From the NCBI RefSeq assembly GCF_900107745.1, contig NZ_FNRO01000002.1:620001-684000 (forward strand): DNA of 64,000 nt, given 5' to 3'. Shown here in pieces: positions 9,021-20,643 of this stretch. Positions within the stretch are counted from its first letter, which is position 1; each line of letters starts with the position of its first letter. The notes below the pieces were generated by a model. It made no database searches. It saw only the letters and a list, made by a program, of their open reading frames with translations, and had not been told where the DNA came from. The position numbers and the translations under genes were made by a program. Origin of the DNA: Variovorax sp. YR216 (lineage in GTDB: Bacteria; Pseudomonadota; Gammaproteobacteria; Burkholderiales; Burkholderiaceae_C).

Positions 9021-9497
9021 ATGACCGGTGCGCGCGTTTCGATCCAGACTAAAGACTTCGACCTGCAGAAGGAGGTCGCAGCGCTACGCGCGGGCAATCC
9101 GCGTGTCGGCGCGGTCTGCAGCTTCATCGGCACGGTGCGCGACCGCAACGACGGCAGCGACGTCGCATCGATGGAGCTCGAGCACTATCCCGGCATGACC
9201 GAGAAGGCGATCGAATCCATGATCGACGAGGCGCACCGGCGCTTCGACATCCTCGGTGCGCGCGTGGTCCACCGCGTCGGCCTGTTGCAGCCGCAGGACC
9301 AGATCATGATGGTGGCCGTCGTCTCTGCGCATCGCGGCGAAAGCTTCCAGGCCTGCGAATTTCTGATGGACTACCTGAAGACCCAGGCGCCGTTCTGGAA
9401 GAAAGAACAAACCCCAGAAGGCGCCCGCTGGGTGGATGCGCGAGTGGACGACGACGCTGCGCTAGCCCGCTGGGGCATCACCGCCAGCAACGCATAA
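9021..9497 (+). CDS. moaE: Molybdopterin synthase catalytic subunit MoaE
   Basis: 158 aa. With MoaD it adds two sulfurs to precursor Z to make molybdopterin. GAVCSFIGTVRDRN near residue 30, the basic loop VSAHRGESFQACEF, and the catalytic lysines of DYLKTQAPFWKKE are all present. It stands alone behind its own short leader, because the dapA-like gene separates it from moaD. It is followed by repeat copy B. Confidence 0.95.
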   Translation: MTGARVSIQTKDFDLQKEVAALRAGNPRVGAVCSFIGTVRDRNDGSDVASMELEHYPGMTEKAIESMIDEAHRRFDILGARVVHRVGLLQPQDQIMMVAVVSAHRGESFQACEFLMDYLKTQAPFWKKEQTPEGARWVDARVDDDAALARWGITASNA

Positions 9498-9533
9498 GAG
9501 AGCGGCCGCGCGCAGCGCGCCGCCCTCGCGAAA

Positions 9534-9621
9534 CACCGCGGAACCGGCTCCGCCGGGCCGCAGGTGTTGCCCCCCGGCAGGGGGGTGTCCGAGCCACACG
9601 CAGTGGGCGAGGCTGGGGGGC
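9534..9621 (+). repeat. Dispersed intergenic repeat, copy B
   Basis: CCGCGGAACCGGCTCCGCC, GGGCCGC, then a C-run/G-run hairpin (CCCCCCGGCAGGGGGG), then GAGCCACACGCAGTGGGCGAGGCTGGGGG. It has the same layout as copies at 5754 and 29927 but is more diverged in the second half. It is preceded by the near-palindrome GCGCGCAGCGCGC just after moaE. It lies between the convergent moaE and the Bug receptor gene and could act as a transcription barrier. Confidence 0.78.
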
Positions 9622-9628
9622 GAGCCCA

Positions 9629-10621
9629 TCACTGGGGTTGGAAGCCGCTGGCCTTGATGATCTGCGCCCAGGTCTGCGTGTAGCTGCGGACAGCTCCGGC
9701 GAACTGGCCCTGCGGCATGAAGCCGACTGTCAGCCCCATCGCCGTCAGCCGTTCCTTCACATCGGGCATCGCCAGCACCTTGGCGAGCGCGTTGCCGAAG
9801 CGATCGATCGCAGCTTGCGGCGTGCCTACCGGCGCGAAGACGCCGTAGTAGGGCAGATCCTCCAGCCCCGAAAGACCCAGTTCCTCAAAGGTCGGCACCT
9901 GCGGCAGCACGGCCTGCCGCTTCGCGCCGATGACGGCCACCACGCGAATCTTGCCGGCCTTCTGGTTCTCGATGAAGTCGGGAATGGAGCCGATGCCCGC
10001 CGAGATCTGGTTGCCCAGCATGTCGGACATCATCGGCGCGCTGCCGCGGTAGGGCGCGGCCTGCAGGTCGAGCTTGTACTTGGTGCCGATGAGCTTGACG
10101 AGGAATTCGGGGATCGACGCCGGCGCCGGCACGCCGATCGTGTCCTTGCCGCCGCGCTGGGTGCGCACCCAGTTCACGTACTCGTTCATCGTCTTGGCTG
10201 GCGTGCCGCCCGAGACTGCCAATGCGTTCGCGAAGGTGGCGAAGCCCGCGACGGGCACGAAGTCATGCTGCGGATCGAAACCCGGGTTCTTCACCACCTG
10301 GGGCAGGATGGAGATCGTGTGGTCGTGGGTCAGGAAGAGCGTGTTACCGTCTGCCGGCGAAGTCTTGAGCACCTGGGCGGCGATCTGGCCGCCCGCGCCC
10401 GCGCGGTTGTCGACCAGCACCGGCGCACCGAGTTGATCCTTGAGCTTTTCACCCAACATGCGTGCAATGGCATCGGTGCCGCCGCCCGCCGGGAATCCGA
10501 CCAGCAGGCGGATGGGTGTCCCGCCGGGCTGCGCGAGTGCCACGCCTCCCGCGGCCAGCAGGCCGGCCGCGAAAAGGCCTTGCATCAGGCGCCTGGCGCC
10601 ACCCCATGTTGACTTGAACAT
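9629..10621 (-). CDS. Bug-family tripartite tricarboxylate transporter substrate-binding protein
   Basis: 330 aa periplasmic receptor. The signal peptide ends near residue 30 ([19 protein letters not shown]). The mature start [19 protein letters not shown] is the hallmark of the Bug/TctC family, and [14 protein letters not shown] is the second ligand-loop motif. These receptors bind small carboxylates or related solutes and are hugely expanded in Comamonadaceae. No tctA or tctB is adjacent, so it is an orphan receptor of unknown ligand. It is divergent from clpB. Confidence 0.9.
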   Translation of the reverse strand: MFKSTWGGARRLMQGLFAAGLLAAGGVALAQPGGTPIRLLVGFPAGGGTDAIARMLGEKLKDQLGAPVLVDNRAGAGGQIAAQVLKTSPADGNTLFLTHDHTISILPQVVKNPGFDPQHDFVPVAGFATFANALAVSGGTPAKTMNEYVNWVRTQRGGKDTIGVPAPASIPEFLVKLIGTKYKLDLQAAPYRGSAPMMSDMLGNQISAGIGSIPDFIENQKAGKIRVVAVIGAKRQAVLPQVPTFEELGLSGLEDLPYYGVFAPVGTPQAAIDRFGNALAKVLAMPDVKERLTAMGLTVGFMPQGQFAGAVRSYTQTWAQIIKASGFQPQ

Positions 10622-10663
10622 CTATCGACTCCAAAGATTGCGATTGAAAAAAATCCGGGCCGC

Positions 10664-10690
10664 CTTGATATCGACTCGGAACATCCCTAT
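10664..10690 (+). promoter_or_regulatory. Sigma-32 (heat-shock) promoter of clpB
   Basis: CTTGAT at 10664-10669, a 15-nt spacer, then CCCTAT at 10685-10690 (context CCCTATTT). This matches the sigma-32 consensus (CTTGAA / CCCCAT) in both elements and spacing. It sits 21 nt before the clpB ATG. Heat-shock control is the known mode for this gene. Confidence 0.7.
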
Positions 10691-10711
10691 TTTGAATGCA
10701 GGAATCAAGCC

Positions 10712-13333
<2,622 letters not shown>

Positions 13334-13338
13334 AACCG

Positions 13339-13668
13339 ATGGTCAATTTCCTCGTCCGACTGATTCTCTTCATGCTGGGGCTGGTCTTCGCGGCCAGCCT
13401 CGCCGTCGCCGTGCTGCTGCTGGCGGCGGTCTGGGGCTTGCGCTATGCGTGGGCACGGCTCACCGGCAAGCCGGTGACACCGTGGGTCATGCGCTTCGAT
13501 CCCCGCAGCGGTTTCGATCGATTCCGCTCGGCCGGAAGGCCTCAGGAGCCGACGGCGGCGGACGTCGTCAGCGCCCGCGCGCAGGGTCAGGCGGCCGACA
13601 GTCCGGTGCGACTGAACGATGCGGGCAGCGTCACCGACGTGTCCGTGAAGCCGTCGCGCGGCGAGTAG
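13339..13668 (+). CDS. Small membrane protein of unknown function
   Basis: 109 aa. One strongly hydrophobic segment (about residues 4-34, rich in Leu, Ala and Val) is followed by a soluble polar tail without recognisable motifs. This is a single-pass topology. It starts 5 bp after clpB and ends 12 bp before arfB, so it is probably in the same transcript. I do not recognise the family; coding is supported by consistent GC3 use and tight packing. Confidence 0.65.
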   Translation: MVNFLVRLILFMLGLVFAASLAVAVLLLAAVWGLRYAWARLTGKPVTPWVMRFDPRSGFDRFRSAGRPQEPTAADVVSARAQGQAADSPVRLNDAGSVTDVSVKPSRGE

Positions 13669-13680
13669 ATCGCGGCGTTC

Positions 13681-14088
13681 ATGCTGCGACCCGCAGTTCT
13701 CGTCGACCGGTCCGAGGTCGAATTCAGCGCCATCCGCGCGCAAGGTGCGGGTGGGCAGAACGTCAACAAGGTGTCGAGCGCGGTGCACCTGCGCTTCGAC
13801 ATACCGGCGAGTTCGTTGCCCGATGACGTCAAGGCGCGCCTGCTCAATTCGCGGGACAGCCGCATCACTCACGAAGGCGTGCTGGTCATCAAGGCCCAGC
13901 GGCACCGCAGCCAGGACATGAATCGCGACGATGCAATCGCGCGCCTGCAGGAGTTGGTCGATGCCGTCGCAACACCACCGCGGGTGCGACGCGCCACGAA
14001 GCCGAGCTATGGCGCGAGGCAGCGCCGGCTCGAGGGCAAGAGCCAGCGCTCGGAAATCAAGAACCTGCGGCGACAGGTTCGGGATTGA
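13681..14088 (+). CDS. arfB: Alternative ribosome-rescue factor ArfB (YaeJ)
   Basis: 135 aa (E. coli 140). Peptidyl-tRNA hydrolase that frees ribosomes stalled without a stop codon. The catalytic GGQ is residues 24-26 in RAQGAGGQNVNKV. The basic C-terminal tail (ARQRRLEGKSQRSEIK) is what enters the empty mRNA channel. It lacks the codon-recognition domains of RF1 and RF2. Its 3' end overlaps the convergent SulP gene by 32 bp. Confidence 0.94.
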   Translation: MLRPAVLVDRSEVEFSAIRAQGAGGQNVNKVSSAVHLRFDIPASSLPDDVKARLLNSRDSRITHEGVLVIKAQRHRSQDMNRDDAIARLQELVDAVATPPRVRRATKPSYGARQRRLEGKSQRSEIKNLRRQVRD

Positions 14089-15775
14089 CTTCGACCGGCG
14101 ACGCGTCCCGCGCCGGACCGCTCGTGAGCGCCGCAAGCGCTTCGGCGTCGGTGCGGTAGCTGAAGAGCATCGGGCCCGGCGACAGCAGGCCGGCACGCTC
14201 CAGCACCTGTTGCGCCGGCAGCTTGAGACCCGCGACGTGCAAGCGCACGCCTTCCGACTCGAGAAGGCGGCGAATGCTTCCGAACACTTCCGCGCCCGTG
14301 ATGTCGATCCGGTTGATCGGGTAGGCGAACAGGCAGACGTCGGTCAGCTTTTGCCTGGCGAGCGCGACGCTGATGGCGCGCTCCAGCGTGCTGGCCGATG
14401 CAAAGTCCAGCTCGGCATCCATGCGCAGCGCATAGAGGTTGGGCGCGAGCGGGGGCAGGTGCCACAGATGGCGATCGCGCAGGCTGCCGTCCGGGTGCAG
14501 CCCCACTTCGATGATGCGCGGATGCAGATGGCGGTACATGTAGTGCGCCAGCGCCGCGAGCAGGCCACCGAGCACGCCCCAGTAGATCGAAGGCGCGGTC
14601 GCGATGGTGAGGCAGAAGGTCGCGAGCGCGATGGCCGCTTCGATGCGCGAGATGCGCCAGAGCGCCACGAAGGCCGACGGCCGCAGCAGGCCGATGGTCG
14701 CCGTCGCCACGATCGACGCCAGCACCGCCTGCGGCACGTGATAGAGCAGCGGCATCGCCCACAGCAGCGCTGCCGCGACCACGACCACGCTGAACAGCGT
14801 CGACCATTGCGACTTGGCGCCCGCATACAGCGTGATCGCCGAGCGCGAGAAGGACGAGCTCGTCGGGAACGACCCCGTGAGGCCCGATGCGATCTTGCCC
14901 AGCCCCTGGCCGATGAGATCCTGGTTCTCGTTCCAGAGCTTGCCGGCGCGCGCGTTGTCCACCTTGGCGCTCGATGCGGTTTCAAGGAAGCTCACCAGCG
15001 TGATGAGAAACGCAGGCAGGAGCAGGTTGCCGAATTCATCCAGCGACAACCAGCCCGGCCAGTAGAACGACGGCAAGCCCGAAGGCAGGGTGCCGATGAC
15101 CGCGCCGCCGCGCAGCGCGTAGCTGATGGCGCCGCTGATCACAGCCGCAGCAGCAACGAGCGCCATCGTCGTCGGAAAGCGCGGCGCCCATTTCTTGCCG
15201 AGCCACAGCGCCGCCATGCCGCCGAGGCCGAACGCGATCGCGATGTAGTCCGGCGGCGGACCGTGCAGAAGCTGCACGAAGCTTCGCCCGGTGAAGCCCA
15301 GCAGCGCCGGCAGCTGCGACAGCGTGATGAGCACCGCCGCCCCCTGCGTGAACCCCATCAGCACGGGTGAATTGACCATGCGAAGCAGCCAGCCGAAGCG
15401 AGCGGCCCCGAGCACGACCTGCATGACGCCCGACAGCAGCGTCAGCCAGACGGCCAGCGCCACCCATTCACTGCTGCCCCGTATCGCCAGCGGCGCGAGC
15501 GACGCGCCCACCAGCAGGCTGGTCAGCGCGGTCGGACCCACCGAGAGCCGCGCGGAAGAACTGAAGAGCACCGCGATCAGCGCCGGGAAGAGCGCCGCGT
15601 ACACGCCGGTGACCAGCGGCATGCCCGCCAGCGCCGCATAGGCCACGCCTTGAGGAATGACCATCAGCGCGACCGTGACGCCGGCCGAGGCCTCGGTGAC
15701 GAGCAGCGCGCGATCCGGTCGCGGCCATGCGAGGAAGGGAAGCCAGCGCGCGAGCTGGTCGCGGTTCAATGTCAT
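14057..15775 (-). CDS. SulP-family anion transporter with STAS domain
   Basis: 572 aa inner-membrane protein. About eleven hydrophobic segments cover residues 20 to about 430. VTVALMVIPQGVAYAALAGM and SVGPTALTSLLVGA are the SulP signatures, and a C-terminal STAS domain follows (about 450-550, DAELDFASASTLERAI). Members carry sulfate, bicarbonate or dicarboxylates, and the anion is not decidable here. The ATG at 15775 was chosen, with AGGGCC upstream; the frame is open far beyond it but without membrane-protein character. It overlaps arfB at the 3' end. Confidence 0.92.
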   Translation of the reverse strand: MTLNRDQLARWLPFLAWPRPDRALLVTEASAGVTVALMVIPQGVAYAALAGMPLVTGVYAALFPALIAVLFSSSARLSVGPTALTSLLVGASLAPLAIRGSSEWVALAVWLTLLSGVMQVVLGAARFGWLLRMVNSPVLMGFTQGAAVLITLSQLPALLGFTGRSFVQLLHGPPPDYIAIAFGLGGMAALWLGKKWAPRFPTTMALVAAAAVISGAISYALRGGAVIGTLPSGLPSFYWPGWLSLDEFGNLLLPAFLITLVSFLETASSAKVDNARAGKLWNENQDLIGQGLGKIASGLTGSFPTSSSFSRSAITLYAGAKSQWSTLFSVVVVAAALLWAMPLLYHVPQAVLASIVATATIGLLRPSAFVALWRISRIEAAIALATFCLTIATAPSIYWGVLGGLLAALAHYMYRHLHPRIIEVGLHPDGSLRDRHLWHLPPLAPNLYALRMDAELDFASASTLERAISVALARQKLTDVCLFAYPINRIDITGAEVFGSIRRLLESEGVRLHVAGLKLPAQQVLERAGLLSPGPMLFSYRTDAEALAALTSGPARDASPVEVNPEPVAAGS

Positions 15776-15877
15776 GGCCCTGGGGCGCAGGAGGTTGGGG
15801 ATTGCACCCGCCGATGATACGAAAGCAGGCGATTCGAACTCAGCCCTCGTGGCTCGGAGAGAGGCTAGATTGCGGGC

Positions 15878-17272
15878 ATGACCGAACTGCAGTCCCTTTT
15901 CGATCTTCAGCGCCGCGCCAGCCGCGAAGCGCCCGATGTGCCGATCGCCACACGCCTCGACAGGGTGCGGCGCGTCGAGCGCCTGCTCGACGATCACGGT
16001 GCCGCGATTGCTGCCGCAGTGGAGGCCGACTTCGGTATCCGCTCGCCGGCGCTGACCGAAGTGGCCGACCTGATCGTGCTGCGCAGCCTGCTTTCGCAAT
16101 TGCTCCGGAACGCAAAGCGTTGGAGCCGGCCGGTGCGTGTGCGCACGCCGATCTACCTGCAGCCGGCGCGCGGATGGGTGCAGCGACAGCCGCTCGGTGT
16201 CGTGGGCGTCATTTCGCCGTGGAACTACCCGCTGCAGCTCTCGCTCGGCCCGGCGGCCACGGCGCTGGCGGCGGGCAATCGCGTGCTGCTCAAGCCGAGC
16301 GAGCTCACGCCGCGCACATCCGCCGTGCTGGCCGAGCTGGTCGCCAGGATCTTCGCCGAGGGCGAATTCGCGGTGGTGCAGGGCGATGCCGACATGGCCG
16401 CGGAGTTCGCGGCCCTGCCGTTCGATCATCTGTTCTTCACCGGCTCCACCGCCGTCGGCCGCAAGGTGGCGCAGGCGGCAGCGGCCAACCTCACGCCGAC
16501 GACGCTGGAGCTGGGCGGCAAGTCGCCCTGCATCGTCGATGGGTCCGCCGACCTCGAGGAGGCGGCGCTGCGCATCGCGCACGGCAAGCTGCTCAACGCG
16601 GGCCAGACCTGCATCGCACCCGACTATGTGCTGCTGCCGCGCGGGCGCGAGGACGCCTTTGCCGACGCCTGGCGGCGCGCGGTCGCGCGGCTGTTTCCGC
16701 GCATCGACGGCAATCCGGACTACGCGGGAGTCATCGGCGAGCGCCACCTCGCTCGCCTGCACCGACTGCTGGACGAGGCGAGGGCGCAGGGCGCGCGCAT
16801 CGAGCGGACGGGCGAGGCACCGCCGGGAAGCCGCCAGTTCGCACCCGCGCTGGTCCTGGGTGCCCGGCCGGGGCTGAGGTTGCTCGAGGAGGAGATCTTC
16901 GGCCCGATCCTGCCGGTTCTCCCGTGCGACGACAGCGAGGAAGCCATCGCATACATCAATGCGCGCCCGCGCCCGCTCGCCCTCTACTGGTTCGGCACCG
17001 ACACCGCCGCGCGCGACCGCGTGCTCGCGCAGACGGTGAGCGGTGCGGTCACCGTCAACGACACGCTGATGCACATCGCGCACGAGGGCCTGCCGTTCGG
17101 CGGTGTCGGCGAGAGCGGCTGGGGCGCCTACCACGGCGAGACCGGCTTCCTGCGCTTCACGCAGCAGAAGCCGGTGCTGGTCCAGTCGCGCTGGGCGCTG
17201 GGCTCGATGCTCTATCCGCCGTACGGCGCGCGCCTGCAGCGCATGCTCAAGCTGCTGCGGATGCTGGGCTGA
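15878..17272 (+). CDS. Coniferyl-aldehyde-type aldehyde dehydrogenase
   Basis: 464 aa. NAD(P)-dependent oxidation of an aldehyde to its acid. The catalytic Cys245 is in NAGQTCIAPDY and the general base Glu211 in TLELGGKSP. The cofactor loop is FTGSTAVGRKVAQ, and FGPILPVLP is also conserved. The hydrophobic C-terminus (MLYPPYGARLQRMLKLLRM) places it with the coniferyl aldehyde / fatty aldehyde dehydrogenase branch, which can associate with membranes. The substrate is inferred only. Its end overlaps the opposing AraC gene by 26 bp. Confidence 0.88.
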   Translation: MTELQSLFDLQRRASREAPDVPIATRLDRVRRVERLLDDHGAAIAAAVEADFGIRSPALTEVADLIVLRSLLSQLLRNAKRWSRPVRVRTPIYLQPARGWVQRQPLGVVGVISPWNYPLQLSLGPAATALAAGNRVLLKPSELTPRTSAVLAELVARIFAEGEFAVVQGDADMAAEFAALPFDHLFFTGSTAVGRKVAQAAAANLTPTTLELGGKSPCIVDGSADLEEAALRIAHGKLLNAGQTCIAPDYVLLPRGREDAFADAWRRAVARLFPRIDGNPDYAGVIGERHLARLHRLLDEARAQGARIERTGEAPPGSRQFAPALVLGARPGLRLLEEEIFGPILPVLPCDDSEEAIAYINARPRPLALYWFGTDTAARDRVLAQTVSGAVTVNDTLMHIAHEGLPFGGVGESGWGAYHGETGFLRFTQQKPVLVQSRWALGSMLYPPYGARLQRMLKLLRMLG

Positions 17273-18158
17273 CGTCGTTCGCGACGCGCCGCTTGTGCTG
17301 GAAGGCGGTCGGCGACTTTCCGGTCGCCGTCTTGAACATCGCGCAGAAGGCGCTGTCGGTGGCGTAGCCGCTGGCGGATGCGACCTGGCTCACCGCCATC
17401 CCGCGCGCCAGCAGCGGCAGCGCGTGCGCGAGCACCGCCTGCTGCCGCCACTGCTGCCAGCTCATGCCGAGCTGGTCCCGGAACAGGCGCGCCACGGTGC
17501 GCTCGCTGGCGCCGATCGACTCGGCGCGCTCCGCCAGCGTGGCCCGGCCGGCCGGGTTGCGCAGCAGCGCTTCGCACAACTGGCGCAAGCGCTTGTCGGC
17601 GGGCAGCGGCACGTCGATGCGGATCTGGGTCGCGCGCTCCAGTTCGTCCACCAGCAGCGGAGCGATCCAGCGTTCGCGCTGCGCCGCGTGCGGATCTGCG
17701 GGCGGCAATCCGTCGGGCGTGGTGTCGAGTGCGAGCATGAGTGCGCGCAGCAAGGGGCTGATCTCCAGCACCTCGCATTTTTCCCAGTTGGGCCCCAGCC
17801 AGCTATGCAGGTAGACGGTTCGCAGCTCGGCGTCCTCGATCAGCGTGATGCTGTGCGACATGTTCGCCGGCACCCAGAGCGCGCGCGAGGGCGGCACGAT
17901 GTAGCTGCCGTCCTCGGTGCTCAGGCGGATCACGCCGCGCGTCGAGAAGGTGAGCTGCGGCCAGGGATGCGTGTGCAACTCGACCAGGGTGTCGGCTTTC
18001 AGGAAGTGTTCCTTGGCGCGCAGCGGCCGCAGCGCGTCCGGGGCGTAGAGGTGCGGTGTGAGCGGACCCACGCTGTTGGTCGGCGCGGGATAGGGCGGCG
18101 TGGCGCGCCGGGCGGGCGTGTCGACGGGCGCCATGGATTGGGCGGCTGTGGACGGCAT
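17247..18158 (-). CDS. AraC-family transcriptional regulator
   Basis: 303 aa. An N-terminal cupin sensor (LVELHTHPWPQLTFSTRGV, about residues 55-130) and a C-terminal two-HTH AraC domain (about 200-290, with SIGASERTVARLFRDQLGMS and DSAFCAMFKTATGKSP). It is divergent from the MFS exporter gene, which is the likely target. The ATG at 18158 has no obvious Shine-Dalgarno; a second in-frame ATG at 18134 is possible. Confidence 0.88.
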   Translation of the reverse strand: MPSTAAQSMAPVDTPARRATPPYPAPTNSVGPLTPHLYAPDALRPLRAKEHFLKADTLVELHTHPWPQLTFSTRGVIRLSTEDGSYIVPPSRALWVPANMSHSITLIEDAELRTVYLHSWLGPNWEKCEVLEISPLLRALMLALDTTPDGLPPADPHAAQRERWIAPLLVDELERATQIRIDVPLPADKRLRQLCEALLRNPAGRATLAERAESIGASERTVARLFRDQLGMSWQQWRQQAVLAHALPLLARGMAVSQVASASGYATDSAFCAMFKTATGKSPTAFQHKRRVANDVSPASAAA

Positions 18159-18164
18159 AGTTTC

Positions 18165-18177
18165 GACAAATGTTGTC
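18165..18177. promoter_or_regulatory. Small palindrome in the araC / MFS intergenic region
   Basis: GACAA-ATG-TTGTC, perfect 5-bp arms with a 3-bp spacer, in the 89-bp gap between the divergent regulator and MFS genes. Its position suggests an operator, but AraC proteins usually bind direct repeats, so the assignment is weak. Confidence 0.3.
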
Positions 18178-18247
18178 TCTGTATCGCCATTCTGCCGCCG
18201 TCGGCCCGCTTAGGATCAGTGCCCAACCGAGATTCTTGTAGCAATCC

Positions 18248-19495
18248 ATGTCTTCCAACACCGCCACCACCACCGCCGGCACGCCCACGCTGGGCGCCGA
18301 TGCCAAGCTGATCGGTCTCGTGGGGCTGGCTCACGCCGTCAGCCATTTCAGCCAGCTCATCCTGCCGCCGCTGTTCCCGTGGCTGAAAGACGCCTTCAAC
18401 GTGAGCTACACCGAGCTGGGCGCAGTGCTGACCGTCTTCTTCGTCGTTTCTTGCATGGTGCAGGCGGCGTCCGGGTTCATCGTCGACAAGCTGGGCCCGC
18501 GACCGGTGCTGTTCGTCGGCCTCTCGATGCTCGGTCTGGCAGGTTTCGGCTATGCGGCGGCGCAGAGCTACTGGATGCTGCTCGTCTGCGCGGTGGCGGC
18601 GGGCATCGGCAACGGCGTGTTCCATCCGGTCGACTACACCTTGTTCAACCGCAAGGTCGCGCCGACCCGGCTCGGTCATGCCTACAGCGTGCATGGCATC
18701 ACCGGTAGCCTGGGGTGGGCGCTGGCGCCGGCTTTCGTGGTGCCGCTGGCCATGGCCTTCTCGTGGCGGGTCGCGCTGGCGGGTGCCGGAGCAGTCGCGG
18801 TGGTCGTGCTGCTCATCCTGTGGGTCAACCGCAGCGTGCTGTCGCTCGATCCCGCTGCGGTGCGCAAGGCCACCGGCACCGACGCGGCGGCAGGGAGCGA
18901 GTTCGCGTTCCTCAAGATTCCGGCCGTGTGGATGTGCTTCGGCTTCTTCTTCTTCTATGCGATGGCGCTGAGCGTGGTGCAGACCTTCGCGCCGGCTGCG
19001 GCTGGCCGGCTGCACGAGGTGCCGGTGACGCTGATCGCGATCTGCCTCACCGTCTACATGGTTGCGAGCGCCACGGGCATGGTGTTCGGCGGCTTTCTCG
19101 CGTCGGACCCTTCGCGATGCGAGCGCATCGTCGGCGCCGGCTTCGGTATCGCGGCGGGTATCGCGCTGATTCTGGCGCTGGCGAACTTCATGCCGGTGCT
19201 GGTGCCGGTCATGTTCGGCGCAATGGGTTTTGCCGCCGGTATCGCGGGCCCTTCGCGCGACCTGCTGGTCAAGCGCTCGACGCCAGCCAATGCGTCGGGC
19301 CGCGTCTACGGCGTGGTTTACGCGGGGCTCGACATCGGCCAGGCGATCGCGCCGCTGATCTTCGGCCGGCTGATGGACCACGGCCAGTACACGAGCGTGC
19401 TCGTCGGCCTCGCGGTGGTGCAGGGCGTGCTGATCGTGAGTGCATTCAACGTGCGCCGCGTGCGCCGGGAGTCCCTGGTTCCCGCTTCGGCCTGA
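18248..19495 (+). CDS. MFS transporter (fosmidomycin-resistance/Fsr-like)
   Basis: 415 aa, about twelve membrane segments. The N-terminal motif HAVSHFSQLILPPLFPWLK and GIGNGVFHPVDYTLFNRK resemble the Fsr branch of drug exporters. GRVYGVVYAGLDIGQA lies in the C-terminal half. The substrate is unknown. It is divergent from the AraC regulator and followed 7 nt later by a TauE/SafE permease, suggesting one export operon. Confidence 0.85.
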   Translation: MSSNTATTTAGTPTLGADAKLIGLVGLAHAVSHFSQLILPPLFPWLKDAFNVSYTELGAVLTVFFVVSCMVQAASGFIVDKLGPRPVLFVGLSMLGLAGFGYAAAQSYWMLLVCAVAAGIGNGVFHPVDYTLFNRKVAPTRLGHAYSVHGITGSLGWALAPAFVVPLAMAFSWRVALAGAGAVAVVVLLILWVNRSVLSLDPAAVRKATGTDAAAGSEFAFLKIPAVWMCFGFFFFYAMALSVVQTFAPAAAGRLHEVPVTLIAICLTVYMVASATGMVFGGFLASDPSRCERIVGAGFGIAAGIALILALANFMPVLVPVMFGAMGFAAGIAGPSRDLLVKRSTPANASGRVYGVVYAGLDIGQAIAPLIFGRLMDHGQYTSVLVGLAVVQGVLIVSAFNVRRVRRESLVPASA

Positions 19496-19502
19496 CGCGG
19501 AC

Positions 19503-20249
19503 TTGTCTGTCTATCTGATCGTCGCGCTCGGCGCGATCGTCGCCGGCTTCGTGCAGGGGCTCTCGGGCTTCGCCTTCGGGCTGGTGGCGATGTCTTTCTG
19601 GGCCTGGACGGTCGACCCGAAGCTGGCGGCGGTGCTGTCCACCTTCGGCGCCCTCACCGGGCAGGTCATCGCCGCGGTCACCGGCCGCCGCCGGTTCGAC
19701 AAGGCGCTCCTCGCCCCTTTCGTCATTGGTGGATTGCTCGGTCTGCCGGTCGGCGTCTGGCTGCTGCCGCGCCTGGATGTGCCGCTTTTCAAGGCCTGCC
19801 TCGGCGGCTTGCTGCTGATCTGGTGCCCAACGATGCTGATGGCGCGCAACCTGCCGCGCGTGACCGCCGGCGGGCGCGCAGCAGATGCGATCGCCGGATG
19901 GCTCGGCGGCATCTGTGGTGGCATCGGCGGCTTCACCGGGCCGATCCCTACGCTCTGGTGCACCTTGCGCGGGTTCGAGAAGGACGTGCAGCGCGAGGTG
20001 ATCCAGAACTTCAACGTGTCGATGCTTGCGGTCGCGTTCTCGCTGTACGTGGCTTCGGGTCTCGTGAGCGTCAGCATGCTGCCGATGCTTGGCCTCGTCG
20101 GGTTGGCGGTGCTCGTGCCGGTGCTGCTCGGCGCGCGCCTCTATGTCGGCATCACCCACGAGGCGTTTCGCAGGATCGTGCTCAGCCTGCTGACGGCTTC
20201 AGGCATCGCGCTGCTGGCGTCATCCGTGCCGGTGCTGCTGGCGCGCTGA
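19503..20249 (+). CDS. TauE/SafE-family membrane transporter
   Basis: 248 aa, about eight hydrophobic segments. VQGLSGFAFGLVAMSFWAW and GGICGGIGGFTGP are the two repeat signatures of the TauE/SafE (DUF81) family, which moves sulfite, sulfoacetate and similar organic acids. The start is uncertain: TTG at 19503 begins right at the first membrane segment, while an upstream ATG at 19440 would overlap the MFS gene by 56 bp. It ends 2 bp from the convergent arsC. Confidence 0.82.
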   Translation: MSVYLIVALGAIVAGFVQGLSGFAFGLVAMSFWAWTVDPKLAAVLSTFGALTGQVIAAVTGRRRFDKALLAPFVIGGLLGLPVGVWLLPRLDVPLFKACLGGLLLIWCPTMLMARNLPRVTAGGRAADAIAGWLGGICGGIGGFTGPIPTLWCTLRGFEKDVQREVIQNFNVSMLAVAFSLYVASGLVSVSMLPMLGLVGLAVLVPVLLGARLYVGITHEAFRRIVLSLLTASGIALLASSVPVLLAR

Positions 20250-20251
20250 CT

Positions 20252-20623
20252 TCACTTTTTCGGCAGGATTTCGAGCACCAGATCCATCGGCCGGCACAGG
20301 CGTGTGCCGAGAGGCGTTTCGACGATCGGGCGATTCATCAGGATTGGATGCAGGGCGATGAAGTCGAGCAACTGGTCGTCGGTCCACTTCGGATCGCCAA
20401 GGCCGAGTTCGTCGTAAGGCGTGCCCTTCTGGCGCAGCACCTCGTGCACCGGGACGCCCATCGCCTTGACGAGCGATTTCAGCCTGGCCTTGGTCGGCGG
20501 CGTCTTCAGGTATTCGACGACCTGCGGTTCGATGCCGTGTTCGCGGATGAGCGCGAGCGTGTTGCGCGACGTGCCGCACGCGGGGTTGTGGAAGATGGTG
20601 ACGGTGGGGGTTTCGTTTGCCAT
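20252..20623 (-). CDS. arsC: Glutaredoxin-type arsenate reductase ArsC
   Basis: 123 aa. It reduces arsenate to arsenite with glutathione and glutaredoxin. The catalytic Cys16 is in FHNPACGTSRNTL. The anion-binding arginines appear in NRPIVETPLGTRLCRP. The residue corresponding to Arg60 of the plasmid enzymes is Lys here (YLKTPPTKARL). The ATG at 20623 gives the standard length. No arsR or arsB is nearby, so it is an isolated ArsC-type gene, possibly of the YffB branch. Confidence 0.85.
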   Translation of the reverse strand: MANETPTVTIFHNPACGTSRNTLALIREHGIEPQVVEYLKTPPTKARLKSLVKAMGVPVHEVLRQKGTPYDELGLGDPKWTDDQLLDFIALHPILMNRPIVETPLGTRLCRPMDLVLEILPKK

Positions 20624-20643
20624 CCGGCGATTGTCCTCCGCGC

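Noticed and set aside
20252..20623. An arsenic resistance operon
   Set aside because: No arsR, arsB, acr3 or arsH is near; only one glutaredoxin-type reductase gene.
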